Assembly: GCF_014898815.1 (NCBI RefSeq) | Contig: NW_026515543.1 | Coordinates: forward strand, 3,596,001 to 3,660,000 | Reading direction: 5' to 3' | Length of the DNA: 64,000 nucleotides | From: Panonychus citri | Lineage: Eukaryota; Arthropoda; Arachnida; Trombidiformes; Tetranychidae | In this document: piece after piece, positions 25,116 to 36,579 of the stretch | How the letters are laid out: every line of letters starts with the position of its first letter | How positions within the stretch are numbered: the stretch's first letter is position 1 | The notes under the pieces: model-generated | The model's input: only the letters and a program-made list of their open reading frames with translations | Databases searched by the model: none | Told to the model about the DNA's origin: nothing | Made by a program: the position numbers and the translations under genes

Positions 25116-26065
25116 GGGGCACGAACTGTTCAGTCAATATCGAGTCACCGACCACCGTAATCGATAGAGCACTTTTCGAAATGGGTAAAAATCGATATTA
25201 TAGCTGCCACCTTTTCCGTTTCCGTTTTTGGTCGCTAATTCAAATTCTAACGAATTTTACGTTTTTGCCACTTTTAACCGGTATTTTAGAGTTTATTTTT
25301 TTTAATGAATTTTCCAGATCCATACTATCAATACCAGACTATAATCAGATCAAATTTTACAAGAGTAGACGGAAGAAAGCGAAGAACAAGAGTTTCAGGA
25401 TTACGAATAATCATCTCAGCACGCACTGTACAATAACTTGTTCTAAAATTATGAATTTTTTTTCGATAAAAGCATTACAAACCGAATCTTATTGATGAGT
25501 AAGACGTTCTCACCCTTTTTTAAATAATGAAATTCGAATCTGAAGAAATCAGTTTCAATCAATTTGTGATTCTTAAAGATTGTTTAGAACAGTCAAATTA
25601 ATTTCTTCTAGATTTATCGTCGTATCTGTCGTAAATTTGATTTTAGTTTAAATTTAAAAGGCATCTGAGGCTCGTTTTCACCAACCGTAATTAAAAGCAG
25701 TAATCAACTAATCCTGAGTAGAGATGGGCGATTATTCCTGTAACGAAATAAACCAATGACTAATGGATTTAATCACCCTAACAACCCGAAAGAGTTGACC
25801 TACGCAAGAAATTTCCCTCTCTTCTTCTAACCTTCAATTAATTACTTTAATTACCCTTAAATAAACCATAGATTAAGATATCTCCTTATCTCCCTCTCCC
25901 TCTCCCTCTCCTTTTCCTTCACTTGTCTTTATCTCTCTCATCCCTTGTTATTCTTATGATTGAAGTAAATCAATTAACCTTTAAAGGGTAATATTATAAC
26001 CGTTATAATCAAAGAGTAAAGAAGAAGAGACTTCAGCTCTATGAGGAAATTTATTTTCCTCCTAA

Positions 26066-26122
26066 GGTCGGAGGTAATGCATTAAGCATTTAGCACCCGG
26101 GAGGGTGGCCCTTGTGGGCGCT
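26066..26122 (+). repeat. Dispersed repeat around GGTAATGCATTAAG, copy 2
   Basis: Second copy of the block at 25060-25115 (GGAGGTAATGCATTAAG, TTTAGCACC, GGTGGCCCTT). It is followed by CGCTCAGTTTGTACA, which links it to the partial copy at about 28367. Confidence 0.6.
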
Positions 26123-26293
26123 GAGCTAAACGCTCAGTTTGTACAATTTTTGCTTCTATTATTTTTACGATTTCATTTAAAATCTTTAGTTTGTTTACAA
26201 TATTTTCTTCATTCATTAAATACCAGTCCTCCAATCGTAAGTGTCTTGTCTTGGATTCATCAGCTCGGTTTTTGAACAGTGAGATTGTTTAAA

Positions 26294-27578
26294 AGACATC
26301 AGGCCTTTTTGCCTTAGAATTAAAGTATGAAAATTTTTCAGTTTTAATAATTTTTGAGCTTATGCGTTAAAACAAATCAACACGTATTTTTTAATTTTTT
26401 GATCTGACTTGCAGATTTCGTAAAATTCACCAAAAACGGAAAAATGGTCTGAATTGTTTTGTGATCGAATTAATATAGCTGGTCTTGGTATCAAACGAAA
26501 GCTCTTGAGCTGTTCTTTAAGAAAAATATATATTTGCAATTTTTTTTGAACGTGAGGCTCGTTAGACACAGAAAACAATGTTTTTTTCATTCCGACTTGA
26601 ATAGCATCTTTGGACTACCCTGAGGACCAACTTTTCTGCACATATTCTGATAGATCTTGATCTGGTCTATAAGAAAATGAAATATAAAAAGGTGCCGACT
26701 GGCGCCTTTTCGAAAAAATCGACAAAAACTAAGATTAGCGTTGTAAAGCGGTAAAGTGGCCTCGGCATACCCTGAGGACCAAGTTTTTAGTACGGTTCCA
26801 TACAGAAGTGTAACGTAAAAAAGTTACTTGATGAGTGATAAATGAATTAAATAAATTGAGTACACAATAAGAAGAACTTTAACTAGTATAATTGAACTTT
26901 TATTATCCAATGGTTGATTAAATGATTGTAATGAATTACACAGATTATTGGAATGGGTTAACTTAATTAAAAGGACGATGACAAGATGAAATCTATTAGA
27001 ATGTTTTAACTTGAATGTTGTGATGATTCTAAAAGAAGTGAACATTCTATTAGTAAGTGATCTGGTTTTCAGGATCATCGAGAGTCACGAGTGTCTCGTG
27101 AGTAGAAGGTTTATTCATCTTTGTCGGTTAGTAATAAAGATTTAGGTTGATTAGTAATTAATGATTATGATCCAAATATAGTAAAGACCATATATTGATT
27201 AACACAAGTTATTGATTATGGAAGGAAGTAATCCTAAATAAGGGTTAATTGGTTATTGATTATTGATAATGGACGGATTTATCCTTGTACGGGTTTGTAA
27301 CCAGTGATGAATAATTAGATCGAAATTTACGTTACAGAAGCAATGTTAGTCAATCCAAAAATCGAATCGAAAAATTTTTTGACTTGGATTGCGCCTTTTC
27401 GAGATAAATAGGTGATAACTTGTTAGAGTCAGGGTCCATTATCTCGAAAAGGCGAGTCAGATCAAAAAATTAAAAAATACGCGTTGATTTGTTTTAACTC
27501 ATAAGCTCAAAAATTAAATAAAATAACATCAAAAAGTTTAGGCTAAAAACAGTCAAAAATGCCTGATGTCCTTTGAAT
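26294..27578. repeat. Diverged inverted repeat interrupted by a solo LTR
   Basis: The left arm (about 26294-26410) and right arm (about 27449-27578) are inverted relatives: AAAACAAATCAACACGTATT at the left matches, in reverse, AATACGCGTTGATTTGTTTT at the right, and GACATCAGGC pairs with GCCTGATGTC. The arms have drifted, so the pair is older than the perfect LTR inserted between them. Confidence 0.65.
26809..27336. mobile_element. Second solo LTR family, 528 bp
   Basis: It begins TGTAACGTAAA and ends TTTACGTTACA, an 11-bp perfect inverted terminus. The 4-bp duplication GAAG flanks both sides (26805-26808, 27337-27340). No protein-coding interior is present. The terminal sequence and body differ from the TGTGA family at 22476 and 30521, so it is a separate element. 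A minus-strand frame at 26824-27078 lies within it and is not credible as a gene. Confidence 0.78.
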
Positions 27579-27760
27579 ATGAAATAGGTATCATTAGGTT
27601 GAGACGAAGGCCAAGATCAGGTCCAAAAAAGTTTAACTCATTAGGTTCGTCATGAAAAAGAGAAAATAAAATTAGAGAAGAGAAATTTGAAATTTGTATC
27701 AAATTAAGTGCCAAACAGTAATAAGAAGAGACTGCAGACTACAAAAAAGCAAGAAAATTA

Positions 27761-28312
27761 GTTCACACCGATGAACCAGGTGGAGCTCAAGTAAATAGCA
27801 AAAACTGCAGCAAGTCAATGGAGATTTAATTAGTCAATTTTTCTAATTAATTATTATTCTAATGATTATTTTCATAATTTTTTTGCGAAATTAATACTGA
27901 GCTTACTTCTTTACGATCATTTAGTCCAAAAATTCGTTTAGAATTCGTAACAAAATACCTAAAGCGTTCGACTTATCTGACCTAAACATCGCTTTGGCCT
28001 GATAATTGTAGATATTTCTAGTCTGTAAAAGTCTAATTTTCTGAAAGCGCATAAAAAGATGTCCTTGCTCTGTTAATTTCATTCCTAAAAAGTCTACAAA
28101 TGCTGAGAAAAAGTGATCTAAAGTTTCGACTTTGAACGCAATTTGCTCGAAAATTAACGATCAGATCACAATGAAATTTTTAACAAACGAGTTCTTTCTC
28201 ATGTCCCTACAAAACTCATAAGTTCCAATTCTTAACTCAAAAGTCCATTTTCTCAACGTATCGACCATTCTTACTATCTACTTGTGTCTCCGCCTGGTTG
28301 ATCGGTGTGAAC
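27761..28312. mobile_element. TA-flanked inverted-repeat element (MITE), 552 bp
   Basis: The left end GTTCACACCGATGAACCAGG and right end CCTGGTTGATCGGTGTGAAC are inverted with one or two mismatches. TA flanks both sides (27759-27760, 28313-28314), and the match spreads a few bases into the flanks (AAAATTA/TAATTTT). No coding capacity was seen. Confidence 0.75.
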
Positions 28313-28969
28313 TAATTTTTTTGTGAGAGCTATCAACTGCTCTCTCTTGCTATTACTCTTTGTTAAGCGCTCAGTTTTGTACAGTGATTGTGTTTTTATT
28401 TTTAGGTTTGTATTCGATAAGTTTAAATTTGAAAGGTATCTGAGGCTTTGAGTGTGGTTTTGGTTTCTTTGTTAGGTTATCAACAAAACTTACCAAGAAA
28501 CACAAAAATGGTTGAAGTTATTATGACGCAATAATAGCTTAGTTTTAAGAGTAACAAAAACAACTAAAGTAGCTGTTTAACTATCATAATTTTGGTATCA
28601 ACTTGATCCTTGTGATGGGATGAACAATAATAACACAAAATTTAATTTTAAATTCACAGGTAAAGTTAATTAAATTAAAAATTATCAAGAGCGAAAAAAG
28701 TTAATCTTTCTCCTTAAAAGGAAAAGAGAAGTTGCAAAACATTTGGATCAGATTGCTCTTTTTCAATGGTCAAAGAGAAGAGAAATTGAGGACGATGTGT
28801 AAAAAGTGGACTTTTTAATTAAGAGTTGAGACTTTTTGTATTTGAAAGGCCACTAATGAGAAGTCTAAATATATATATTTCTTTCTGATCTGATCGATAG
28901 TTTTCGAGAAAATCGAGTTCGAAGTTTGATGCTCTTTTTATCAAGCATATTTTTTTAAGGAAAATTGTC

Positions 28970-29680
28970 ACAAGAGCCTCCGGCCACAGTTCCGTTGTAT
29001 TGTAATAAATGGACCTTGATTAGTCCAAGTATCAATACTTTAATGTTATTTTAATAGACATTTTCTGAAAGAGCATCAAAAGTTGTCATTCAATTTAAAA
29101 TTTCATGATCTGAAAACGCGTCATTACTGAGAAAAATTGACCTGAAGTTCTAACTTCTAACTCGATTTTCTCGATTAGATCAGAAAAAATGTAATATAAA
29201 AGGGTATCAAATAACAGAATAAAACAGATTTCTAAGGCTATTCATCGCCAACGAGTCTCACTCTCTTCACCGAGACTTTGTCATCATTTTTTGTGACATT
29301 TTGGAGTCCACGATGACAATTAGTCTTCTGTCCCGATGAAAAAGTTTAAAGTCATTCTTGTAAAGTTCAAATAAAGTAACCACAACATCAACCAGTTAAT
29401 TATTTTATGCTTTATTCTGAAAAAAAATGCTAAATAAACAATTGTTAACAATTAGTTTTGAGTTAAGAGTTGAAACCAAAGAGTAATGAAGTATTACTAC
29501 TTCAGGTCAATTTTTCTCAGTAATGACGCGTTTTCAGATCATGAAATTTTAAATTGAATGACAACTTTTCATGTCCTTACAGAAAATTAAATTTGTTTTT
29601 TGAAAAAAATATCCAAAGTGCTCCGGCCACAATTCCGTTGTATTTAAATAAATGGACGGCGATTAGTCCCAAGTGTCGAG
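28970..29680. repeat. Composite repeat with direct and inverted copies
   Basis: A GC-richer word, CTCCGGCCACAGTTCCGTTG at about 28978, recurs directly at about 29620 with one change, each followed by AATAAATGGAC and GATTAGTCC. Between them, about 85 bp at 29061-29146 is repeated in reverse at 29501-29583 (landmarks TCATGATCTGAAAACGCG and its complement). A diverged relative begins near 28040. This looks like a decayed inverted-repeat element; no gene was found. Confidence 0.6.
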
Positions 29681-29713
29681 AATGATCTGAAACTTATTTT
29701 TGAGACTATTCTA

Positions 29714-30086
29714 GTATGGGCTAACATCATGGATCGAGCACTTTTTTCATTTGATCAACAATTGAGAGAGTGGCCTTTGATCTTCGAGGGCTAATATCTC
29801 CGAAACTACAATACTTAGAAATGTCTGAATAAGTCAAATCATCGTCATTTAATCAAAGCTATCAGAAGCAATAGTTTTTTGGCCTTAAAATACAGTCACT
29901 TTTGCTAAAAATAGTTTGACAATGTTTGATGAAACCGTATTTCATTCGAGCAAACATAAAACATTTGGGTGTTTATAACTTGGGTGTAGTATAATTTTTA
30001 ACTAACTTTAGTCTCAGCTAGACCATCACTTTTTAAGGCCTCCTCTTTTTAAGCCTAAGTGCTCGATCCACGATGTTAGCCCATAC
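29714..30086. mobile_element. TA-flanked MITE, 373 bp, abutting the next element
   Basis: The left end GTATGGGCTAACATC and right end GATGTTAGCCCATAC are inverted, and the pairing continues through ATCGAGCAC for about 28 bp. TA flanks it at 29712-29713 and 30087-30088. The right-hand TA is also the left TA of the element at 30089-30464. Confidence 0.8.
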
Positions 30087-30088
30087 TA

Positions 30089-30464
30089 CAGGGCAATTCA
30101 GCTATTTTTACTGATGCTTTTTGCGATTTTCTCAGCAACTAAAAGTCAGAGAGACACGAGACTTGAGTGGTATGAGTTTGAGCGATACTTGTTTGTTGTA
30201 TCAAAAGATCAAGGTCATTCAGGTCATCGGTAAAATAACACGTTTCAAGGTCATCTGAAGGTGCCACAGTTATTCTTCACATTTTTTAATCCTGAAAATG
30301 AGTTAAGATATCCTTGCTGTCACATGATCTTGAGATATTACAGTTTAATTGAATAACTGCTGAAAATCTTCTATGCAATAAATTTATCATAACGTGCATT
30401 GCAAAGCTCATAGAAACCTCAAAACTTGTCAGTAGTGTCCGGTAAAAATAGCTGAATTGCCCTG
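30089..30464. mobile_element. TA-flanked MITE, 376 bp
   Basis: The left end CAGGGCAATTCAGCTATTTT and right end AAAATAGCTGAATTGCCCTG form a perfect inverted repeat of at least 23 bp. TA lies at 30087-30088 and 30465-30466. The CAGGG terminus is typical of several DNA-transposon families. It is non-coding. Confidence 0.85.
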
Positions 30465-30520
30465 TATAAAAACTAAGATAGCACGATTGTTGATGCTTTC
30501 TTTGTGAACAAATTTAATAT

Positions 30521-30556
30521 TGTGACGGTATCGGGGTTCGAGTACCTTAGAGAGAG

Positions 30557-30588
<32 letters not shown>

Positions 30589-30911
30589 AAACTTTGATCA
30601 GCTTTTACAAAGTAAAAGCTAAGAAATCAAAGTTAGAGAGATGTAGACTAGAGAAGATCTCAAAGTAAACATAATTTTAATTTCATTTTGTCTCTGCTTA
30701 TATACAAAATTGAGAGTGAGTCTTTTCATCATCATCATCTTATCTTTGACCAATGGTCAGTTAGTTCAGGGTAAGGTGATGATGATGATTACAACACAAT
30801 GTTGAGCAATCAACAGTCACCATCATCAACCAATTGTTATTGTTGATTGTGTGTTGGTGATGATTGTTGATTGTAGGTGGTTACAATCAGGGGAGAGAAG
30901 TTGATCTCACA
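30521..30911. mobile_element. Solo LTR, short form, same family as 22476-23283
   Basis: It begins TGTGACGGTA and ends GATCTCACA, with tips TGTGA/TCACA. A 4-bp duplication ATAT lies on both sides (30517-30520, 30912-30915). It shares ~350 bp of high identity with the 3' part of the copy at 22476 but lacks the GC-rich SINE-bearing block; instead it has GGGGTTCGAGTACC next to the GA run. Probably the standard form of this LTR. Confidence 0.82.
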
Positions 30912-30915
30912 ATAT

Positions 30916-31472
30916 AAAAAAAAAATTTTCGAATTAAGTCCAGAAATCGAGGCCGAATTTTCGGCGATGCAAAAATTTCGTTTCTCGCGCTTTTTTCTGA
31001 AACCACGCCTTTTTACCCTCTGAACTTTTCGGCCTTAGTGCAACTAAATAAGGTCTATCTGATGGTATTAAATTTAAATTATTTAAACACACGAGGTTAT
31101 TTAATAAGATGTCAAAAATCGGGAGTTCAATTAAAAACACCCTGTACATCATTTTCGCTACGAATAAAAAGAGAAAAAAGGAAAACGAATCGAATTGAAT
31201 TGTAATTTTTATCTATTCGATTCTAATGATTTGAATTGGTTAACTAATTGCGAAATCAATTCTATCAAATCACGAGAAAAGAAAGAGAAAATTTCGACAA
31301 ACACTTATTGGATTTTCTCTTCTCAAAGCGGATAAGTGGATGAGCTTCACTTCATCTCAAGACATTGAATCATCTGTTTGTTATTCTCGATCCAGTTAAT
31401 CATTTGTGATTTTCTTTTCTCCTTCTAACTGCTAATCAACCAGAGAACAATTAATTTCTGTTTACTGTAATC
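30916..31472. other. Repeat remnant and presumed granulin promoter
   Basis: About 30916-31150 has the feel of a transposon fragment: read in reverse it starts TACAGGGTGTTTTTAATTGA at about 31147. A minus-strand frame at 30934-31152 lies in it and is not called. From about 31155 to 31472 the DNA returns to the ordinary AT-rich type and leads to the granulin start codon. Confidence 0.4.
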
Positions 31473-34400
31473 ATGTACTTTGCTTATTTGACTGGTATTC
31501 TTTTTACCTTAATTGTAACAACACCAACAAAAGTAACATCACACAGAGAAAAATGTATTGGTTTAAATTGTTCCCAAGGTAAGAATTAATTTCTTTTCTT
31601 TTCTTCTTTTTAAATTCTAAATTCTATTAATATTTGATTATAATAGTAATCTAGTTAACTAAACCTTTGTATTAAATGATTTTTCATTAGAAAATTAGTA
31701 AAACAATAATAATAATCTCCAAGTGATTTGTTTATGTTTTTGTTTTTCTCTGGTTCCTTTTTTCCCTATGTTTTGGGTCACCTACTAATCTTGTTTACTT
31801 TTTTATTGACCATGTTGATGATTTAGTTAATTTCTTTTCTAAATTATTCATCATTACTTTCTACGATCTATGTACTACCCTTCAGACTTGATTTATGTGA
31901 TACAATTAAGGCAATGTCAACAATTAGAATTTCTTTCAATTCTTCTGAAATTATCTCTTCATCTTCTAGTATCTTCCATCTTTTTTACCATCGTCAAGAT
32001 TTCTGTTGTTGTCAAGCTAAATGAAAGAAAACTTCGACACAATTTACTAATTCTAATCAATTAACTGTGTCTGATTCTCGTTTGAATTGACAATCTATCA
32101 AGTGTTGGCTGTTACTCTCTCAGAAAATTGTCAACATCTCTTCATTCATCATGAGAGGTTAGGAAATATATTTGATAAAAGAAAACAAAGTCTTCCAAAT
32201 TATCAGTAAACCTAAAAAGATACCAGAATAATTAATATTATTTTCTGTTTATTTAATTAAGTGATTGATTACATTACATTTTCTTTCTTTTTCAAATCAA
32301 ATTATTACCAATGTAAACATTTCCATTGAGATTATTTTCTCAATTCGGTTGATAGTAATGATAATCTAGTTGAAAGTTCAATAAGATGGATGAGAATTGA
32401 TAAAATGTTCAATGCAATATAAACATGAAACAGAATCAGAATCCCGGGCAATGCAAGAGGTAAGATATTCTGATCACCTTCATCCGATTCGAGATTCATT
32501 TTAATTAGATCAAATCGATTAACCTGTAAGAATGGTATACTTAACATGAATTGGTCTAGAACTTGACCAAGTACTCTATTGAAAATTCCTCCTTGAAGTG
32601 CCTTCAAGGCCCTGAAAGCGATAGATAAACGAGAGAAAGAGAGAAACGGGGGTCAAACTTGATTTGGAATTGGAAAAAAATGATTAACTTACAAATCGGA
32701 GAGACGTCTCTTTGTTTCATCGACATTATCTCTTGGATTAACGATATAAGCCAATAAACCTCGATGATAAGGTTTCTTGGAACGATAAATTTTCGCTACA
32801 TAAGTGTTACCCAAAGCGGAAGGTATAATCATCCCCGAGTGACCTGCTCTCTCTGAGACCAGGATAGCATATTTTGGTGATAATGTTTCAAATATATCGG
32901 TCGATGTGAGGCCAAAAGGTTGAGTTGATTTTTTCCTATTCGCCAATTTAAAAACTTCCCGATGTTCATGAGTAACTCCCGTTTGAAATAGTTCAAATAA
33001 CGATAGTCCCTCCAGAAATATCGGTATCTTATCCTGAACGACAACATCTCGAAGTGTATCAATTTTACCTTGATTTTCACCGGTAATTGTACTTGTATTA
33101 AATGTAGCATTAAATAGAGTCAAAGAAACTAACAATATGAAACTTTGATAAATTCTGATTAGAGTTAAATTGTTTTGCTGATCAGGATTGAATTGTCCAA
33201 ATAGTATAGCCAAATAGCTTGAAAAAGTTTGAAACAATTTTAAACAAAATCCATTAGTTGATAGTTTTTTGGTCAACACAATTGCTGTTTCCAATGCATA
33301 GGTAACAATTAAAACGGTTAACCAAATAATCATCAAATCAAAGACAATTAAACTCTTCGAAATGTCCTGAGTGGACCTAACTGATGAATAAGGTATACTG
33401 TAGATGTAATAACTTTCCTCATTAATAACTGGTGAAAGCCAACCGGGTGGTTCAGGGGTTGTCAAAGGTATCGGTATAATTGCAGTATCAGCCGTCTAAA
33501 TTGTTAACAATTAGAGTTCAATTTACCCGCACAATTAAGGTAACTTTTTACTCACTCTATTCTGAATCATACCAAGGACACCATCATGATAGCCCGTTGG
33601 TGTCAATCGTCCGACTTGTCCATGTTTGGCTATTTTCAAATTGATTCTGTTGAATTATTCATGTAGTTAATTTGCTTTGATTGTAATTAAATTTAATTAA
33701 ACTTACCTGAAGAATCCAAAGTAACCAATATCATTGAGGAGTTGCCGAAGTGGCCTTAGAATCGGAATATACTCTCCATTTTCAACTCGAAATAAATTCG
33801 TTATCGGAACCTTTTTATTCAAAACAAACATATCATTTAATTGTTTGGTTAATTGTTGATTGAATATCATAAACTGTTCACTTACTTCAAATGCTGCGAC
33901 AGTTAAATTAATTTGATTTGATTTTCCATTCATAATTTTAGAGAAAAATTTTTATTCTCAATATCTCAAGTTTTTCATTCAATTTTTGATCTAAATATAT
34001 TATCTTTTACTACTAAATTGTGACAATTTAAACCTAGTTAGTTTCATTGTTTTTCTTTACCATTTGATGATTCAGTTAAATTACATCATTAATATTTCAT
34101 CATTCTAATCATGTGTGAAAGGAAATCCAACAAATATACTTTGTAATCATAATTAGTTTCTATCACGAACGTTAATTAGTCAATTTGTAAGTTGAAACTT
34201 GTGTTGACTATTATAATTTACCATTGATTGTTAATGATGATGATGCTAATTAATATTTAATTGATGAGGTTGAAACAAGAAAAAAAACAACTAATTTTTA
34301 AATTGTTATTTCTTCCCTAATTAAGTTAAGTACAATTGTAGTTTCAATTTAAAATCTATCTTATTGATCTCCCCATCTAAATGGTATATCAACAATTAAC

Positions 34401-35321
34401 TTTTTCTTTAACTTCAATCTACCAATAGATTAATTTTTATTATATCAATTAAATTGCTTGTAAGTTGTAACGATTATCAAAAGTACATAGAAATTAATGT
34501 TACTTTTTACTTTTTACTTTTATTTTTCCTACTTTAATCATCTTAATTGTCTTATATCATCTCAAAATGGTAAATTGTTTATTGGAGTCGAATCAAAATT
34601 GATATAATCACCAATTGTTTGATTACCTTAATGGTAAACAATTAGCTAACTAGTAATCATATACAAAAGTAATTTTCTAGCCTTTAATTTTACTCTGAAC
34701 CTCTTAACAATTAACTGATTATGGTTGAATGTTGAATATTGATTAGTATTAAAACTGTTAACTAGTAAATTGGGTGTTATTTAATTGTTTTAATTTTCTC
34801 CTTTTTCAATTTCAGGCATTACAAAAATCCGAATCGTTGGTGAGCTTGAAGGTTCCAACTATACGAAAACTTGTCCCGACAATAGGACAATTTGCGAGGA
34901 CGACGAAACTTGTTGTGCTGTGACAATCGGAGGATATGGATGCTGTGATCCCGATCATAGTAAATGCTGTGGTGATGGTGTCCATTGCTGTCCAAACGAT
35001 CGAGTGGTCAAGCCTAAAATCCATCGAATCCCTTTGGTATCAAGTAATGTGAAATCAACTCTTGGCCAATTGAATAGAGTTGATGTTGACTTATTTAATA
35101 GTTCGAGTTCGATTGGTACACAATGTCCAGGGTCATCATTCGAATGCCAATCTCAGAATACCTGTTGCAAAGATCCACAAGGTAGTTGGGCTTGTTGTCC
35201 ATACCCTAGTGCTAACTGTTGCTCTGATGGACTGCACTGTTGTCCAAACGGATATAAATGTCGATTAGATCTTGGCAAATGTGTTCGTTCAAATAAAAAG
35301 ACCATCTCACCTCGAAAATAA
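31473..35321 (+). CDS. Granulin/progranulin-like secreted protein, two granulin domains
   Basis: Predicted secreted, disulfide-stacked protein of the progranulin family, ~203 residues. Exon 1 31473-31578 (signal peptide MYFAYLTGILFTLIV, then ends in CIGLNCSQG) and exon 2 34816-35321 join with a G/GC split codon; the intron is 3.2 kb. Granulin 1 (CPDNRTICEDDETCC...GVHCCPND) has the four CC pairs expected but lacks the last two single cysteines. Granulin 2 (CPGSSFECQ...DGLHCCPNGYKC...KC) is complete with 12 cysteines. A Ser/Asn spacer of ~50 residues separates them. Vertebrate progranulin has seven and a half repeats, so this is a short form. The intron hosts an ionotropic-receptor gene on the other strand. 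Confidence 0.9.
32332..33933 (-). CDS. Divergent ionotropic receptor (iGluR-like ion channel)
   Basis: Predicted ligand-gated cation channel of the arthropod ionotropic-receptor/iGluR superfamily, 466 residues. Exons 33933-33707, 33646-33556, 33495-32693, 32611-32332; all phases fit. The S1 ligand-binding half carries GRLTPTGYHDGVLGMI and ADTAIIPIPLT, the usual layout before SIPYS. M1 is about residues 155-179, the pore loop FQTFSSYLAILFGQ about 194-207, M3 about 220-239, S2 after it, and M4 LALPGILILFHVYIALNI about 424-453. The glutamate-receptor SYTANLAAF motif in M3 is replaced by LLVSLTLFNATFNTST, so glutamate gating cannot be assumed. It has no amino-terminal domain or evident signal peptide; an upstream exon may be missing. 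The whole gene lies within the granulin intron on the opposite strand. Confidence 0.85.
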
Positions 35322-35716
35322 ATGCAAATGAAAAGTGACCTTTACATTTATCACATCAAATCAATAATAATAATCTACTATGATTTTGATTGTTTATTTT
35401 GATCTTTTCTTTTCTCTTTTTTTCTCTATGGTGAAAAATATCACCAATAATCACAATGTAATCCAATACTCTTACGTTTTTAATCCAAAAAAGGTAAAGT
35501 TTAAGTTATGTATTAATAAAAGAAACAGTAAAATTAATCTAATAGATTAATCTAAAGATTCATTCAATACATTATAATAAGTCGATCTTTCCCGTCCTCT
35601 CGTACTTTTGGGTTAGTTGATGATAAATTCGTGAATACTTTTTTTAAGAATATCAACATTTATTTATGAAATTTCATTTTTTGCATAATTACAAAACTTA
35701 TTTTCTTTGTACATTG
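35322..35716. other. Convergent 3' region between granulin and the Gly/Ser-rich gene
   Basis: About 395 bp of 3' untranslated and intergenic DNA between two genes that end towards each other. No reading frame or repeat of note. Confidence 0.5.
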
Positions 35717-36579
35717 TTAAAACCCTCCACCTATCGCACTCATTGCCATATTAATTAATTGTCCAGCATCACCGAGACCTCCACCTCCACCGCCTCCACT
35801 GTCACCGTCTTGAGCTAAGGCTTGAATCAGTTGTAAATATTGAGACCACTCTTGTTGGGTCATTCCAAAACTACCAGAGTTTGAACCAGAACTTGAACCA
35901 GAATTTGCACCAGAATTTGATCCTGACCCCGAATTCGAACCTGAATTAATATTAACCTCACTTCGGCCTTGTTCATCTACTCCACCATTACTTGGACCAT
36001 AATGACCACTATTACCACCGCCGCCAGAAGATGGAGATCCGAATAGGAAGGAAAATATTTGTGAGAAAAAGTCATCACCTTTTTGTAGATTTTAAAGAAA
36101 AGAAAAAAACATCAAATGTAATCAACAATTCGACTAATCAACCAACTAACAAACCTTCATTTGCTCCATTGTAATCACCGAACATGTCACCATTTAAATT
36201 GTTCGAACCATATTGTCGTCCAAAATTCTTGTTATTACCGATTGAATTTAAATTGGTTCTATTTTCATTGCGATAATTTGATTGTCTTGTATAAGGTGTT
36301 GGAGCTAATTGACTGGAAAACCACCAACGAAATAAATCAGTATTCACTTAGATGATTATAAGAAACGAGAAATTATCGTTAAATCACAGAAAATCACAAT
36401 TAATACTAATAATTACCTTGAGGGAATAATAATCTAGAGAAATCAGGTGATAAGAAACTATTGGAAGTAATTGTATTATTGATTATTCCTATTTGGTCCA
36501 TTGGAATCGGTAAACAATTAACTGGAACATCAATCATATAAAAGGCAGAAATTAAATAAATTAACCAGAGTGTATCCAT
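35717..36579 (-). CDS. Secreted Gly/Ser/Asn-rich protein, function unknown
   Basis: Not recognised. Exons 36579-36417, 36346-36155 and 36078-35717 give 238 residues with consistent phases (G/TG and G/GT splits). The start MDTLWLIYLISAFYMID is a signal peptide. The middle is Asn-rich (NLNSIGNNKNFGRQYGSNN). Exon 3 has a hydrophobic DDFFSQIFSFLFG followed by a Gly/Ser region with GSNSG repeats and a C-terminus GGGGGGGLGDAGQLI...MAMSAIGGGF. Composition resembles structural cuticle or silk-like accessory proteins, but no chitin-binding motif is seen, so this is only a hint. Note that an alternative acceptor at 36312-36313 would introduce a stop; the upstream one is used here. Confidence 0.72.

Noticed and set aside
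25091..25495. 134-codon plus-strand frame
   Set aside because: Begins inside a dispersed repeat, lacks a proper ATG context, and shows no protein family feature.
19369..31152. CRISPR array, integron or bacterial gene transfer in the repeat island
   Set aside because: Repeats are inverted-terminus and LTR types with eukaryotic target duplications; no regularly spaced direct repeats and no bacterial-type genes.
36138..36345. Acceptor TTTTCCAG at 36312-36313 for exon 2 of the Gly/Ser-rich gene
   Set aside because: Joining exon 1 there produces an immediate stop; the acceptor before 36346 keeps the frame.
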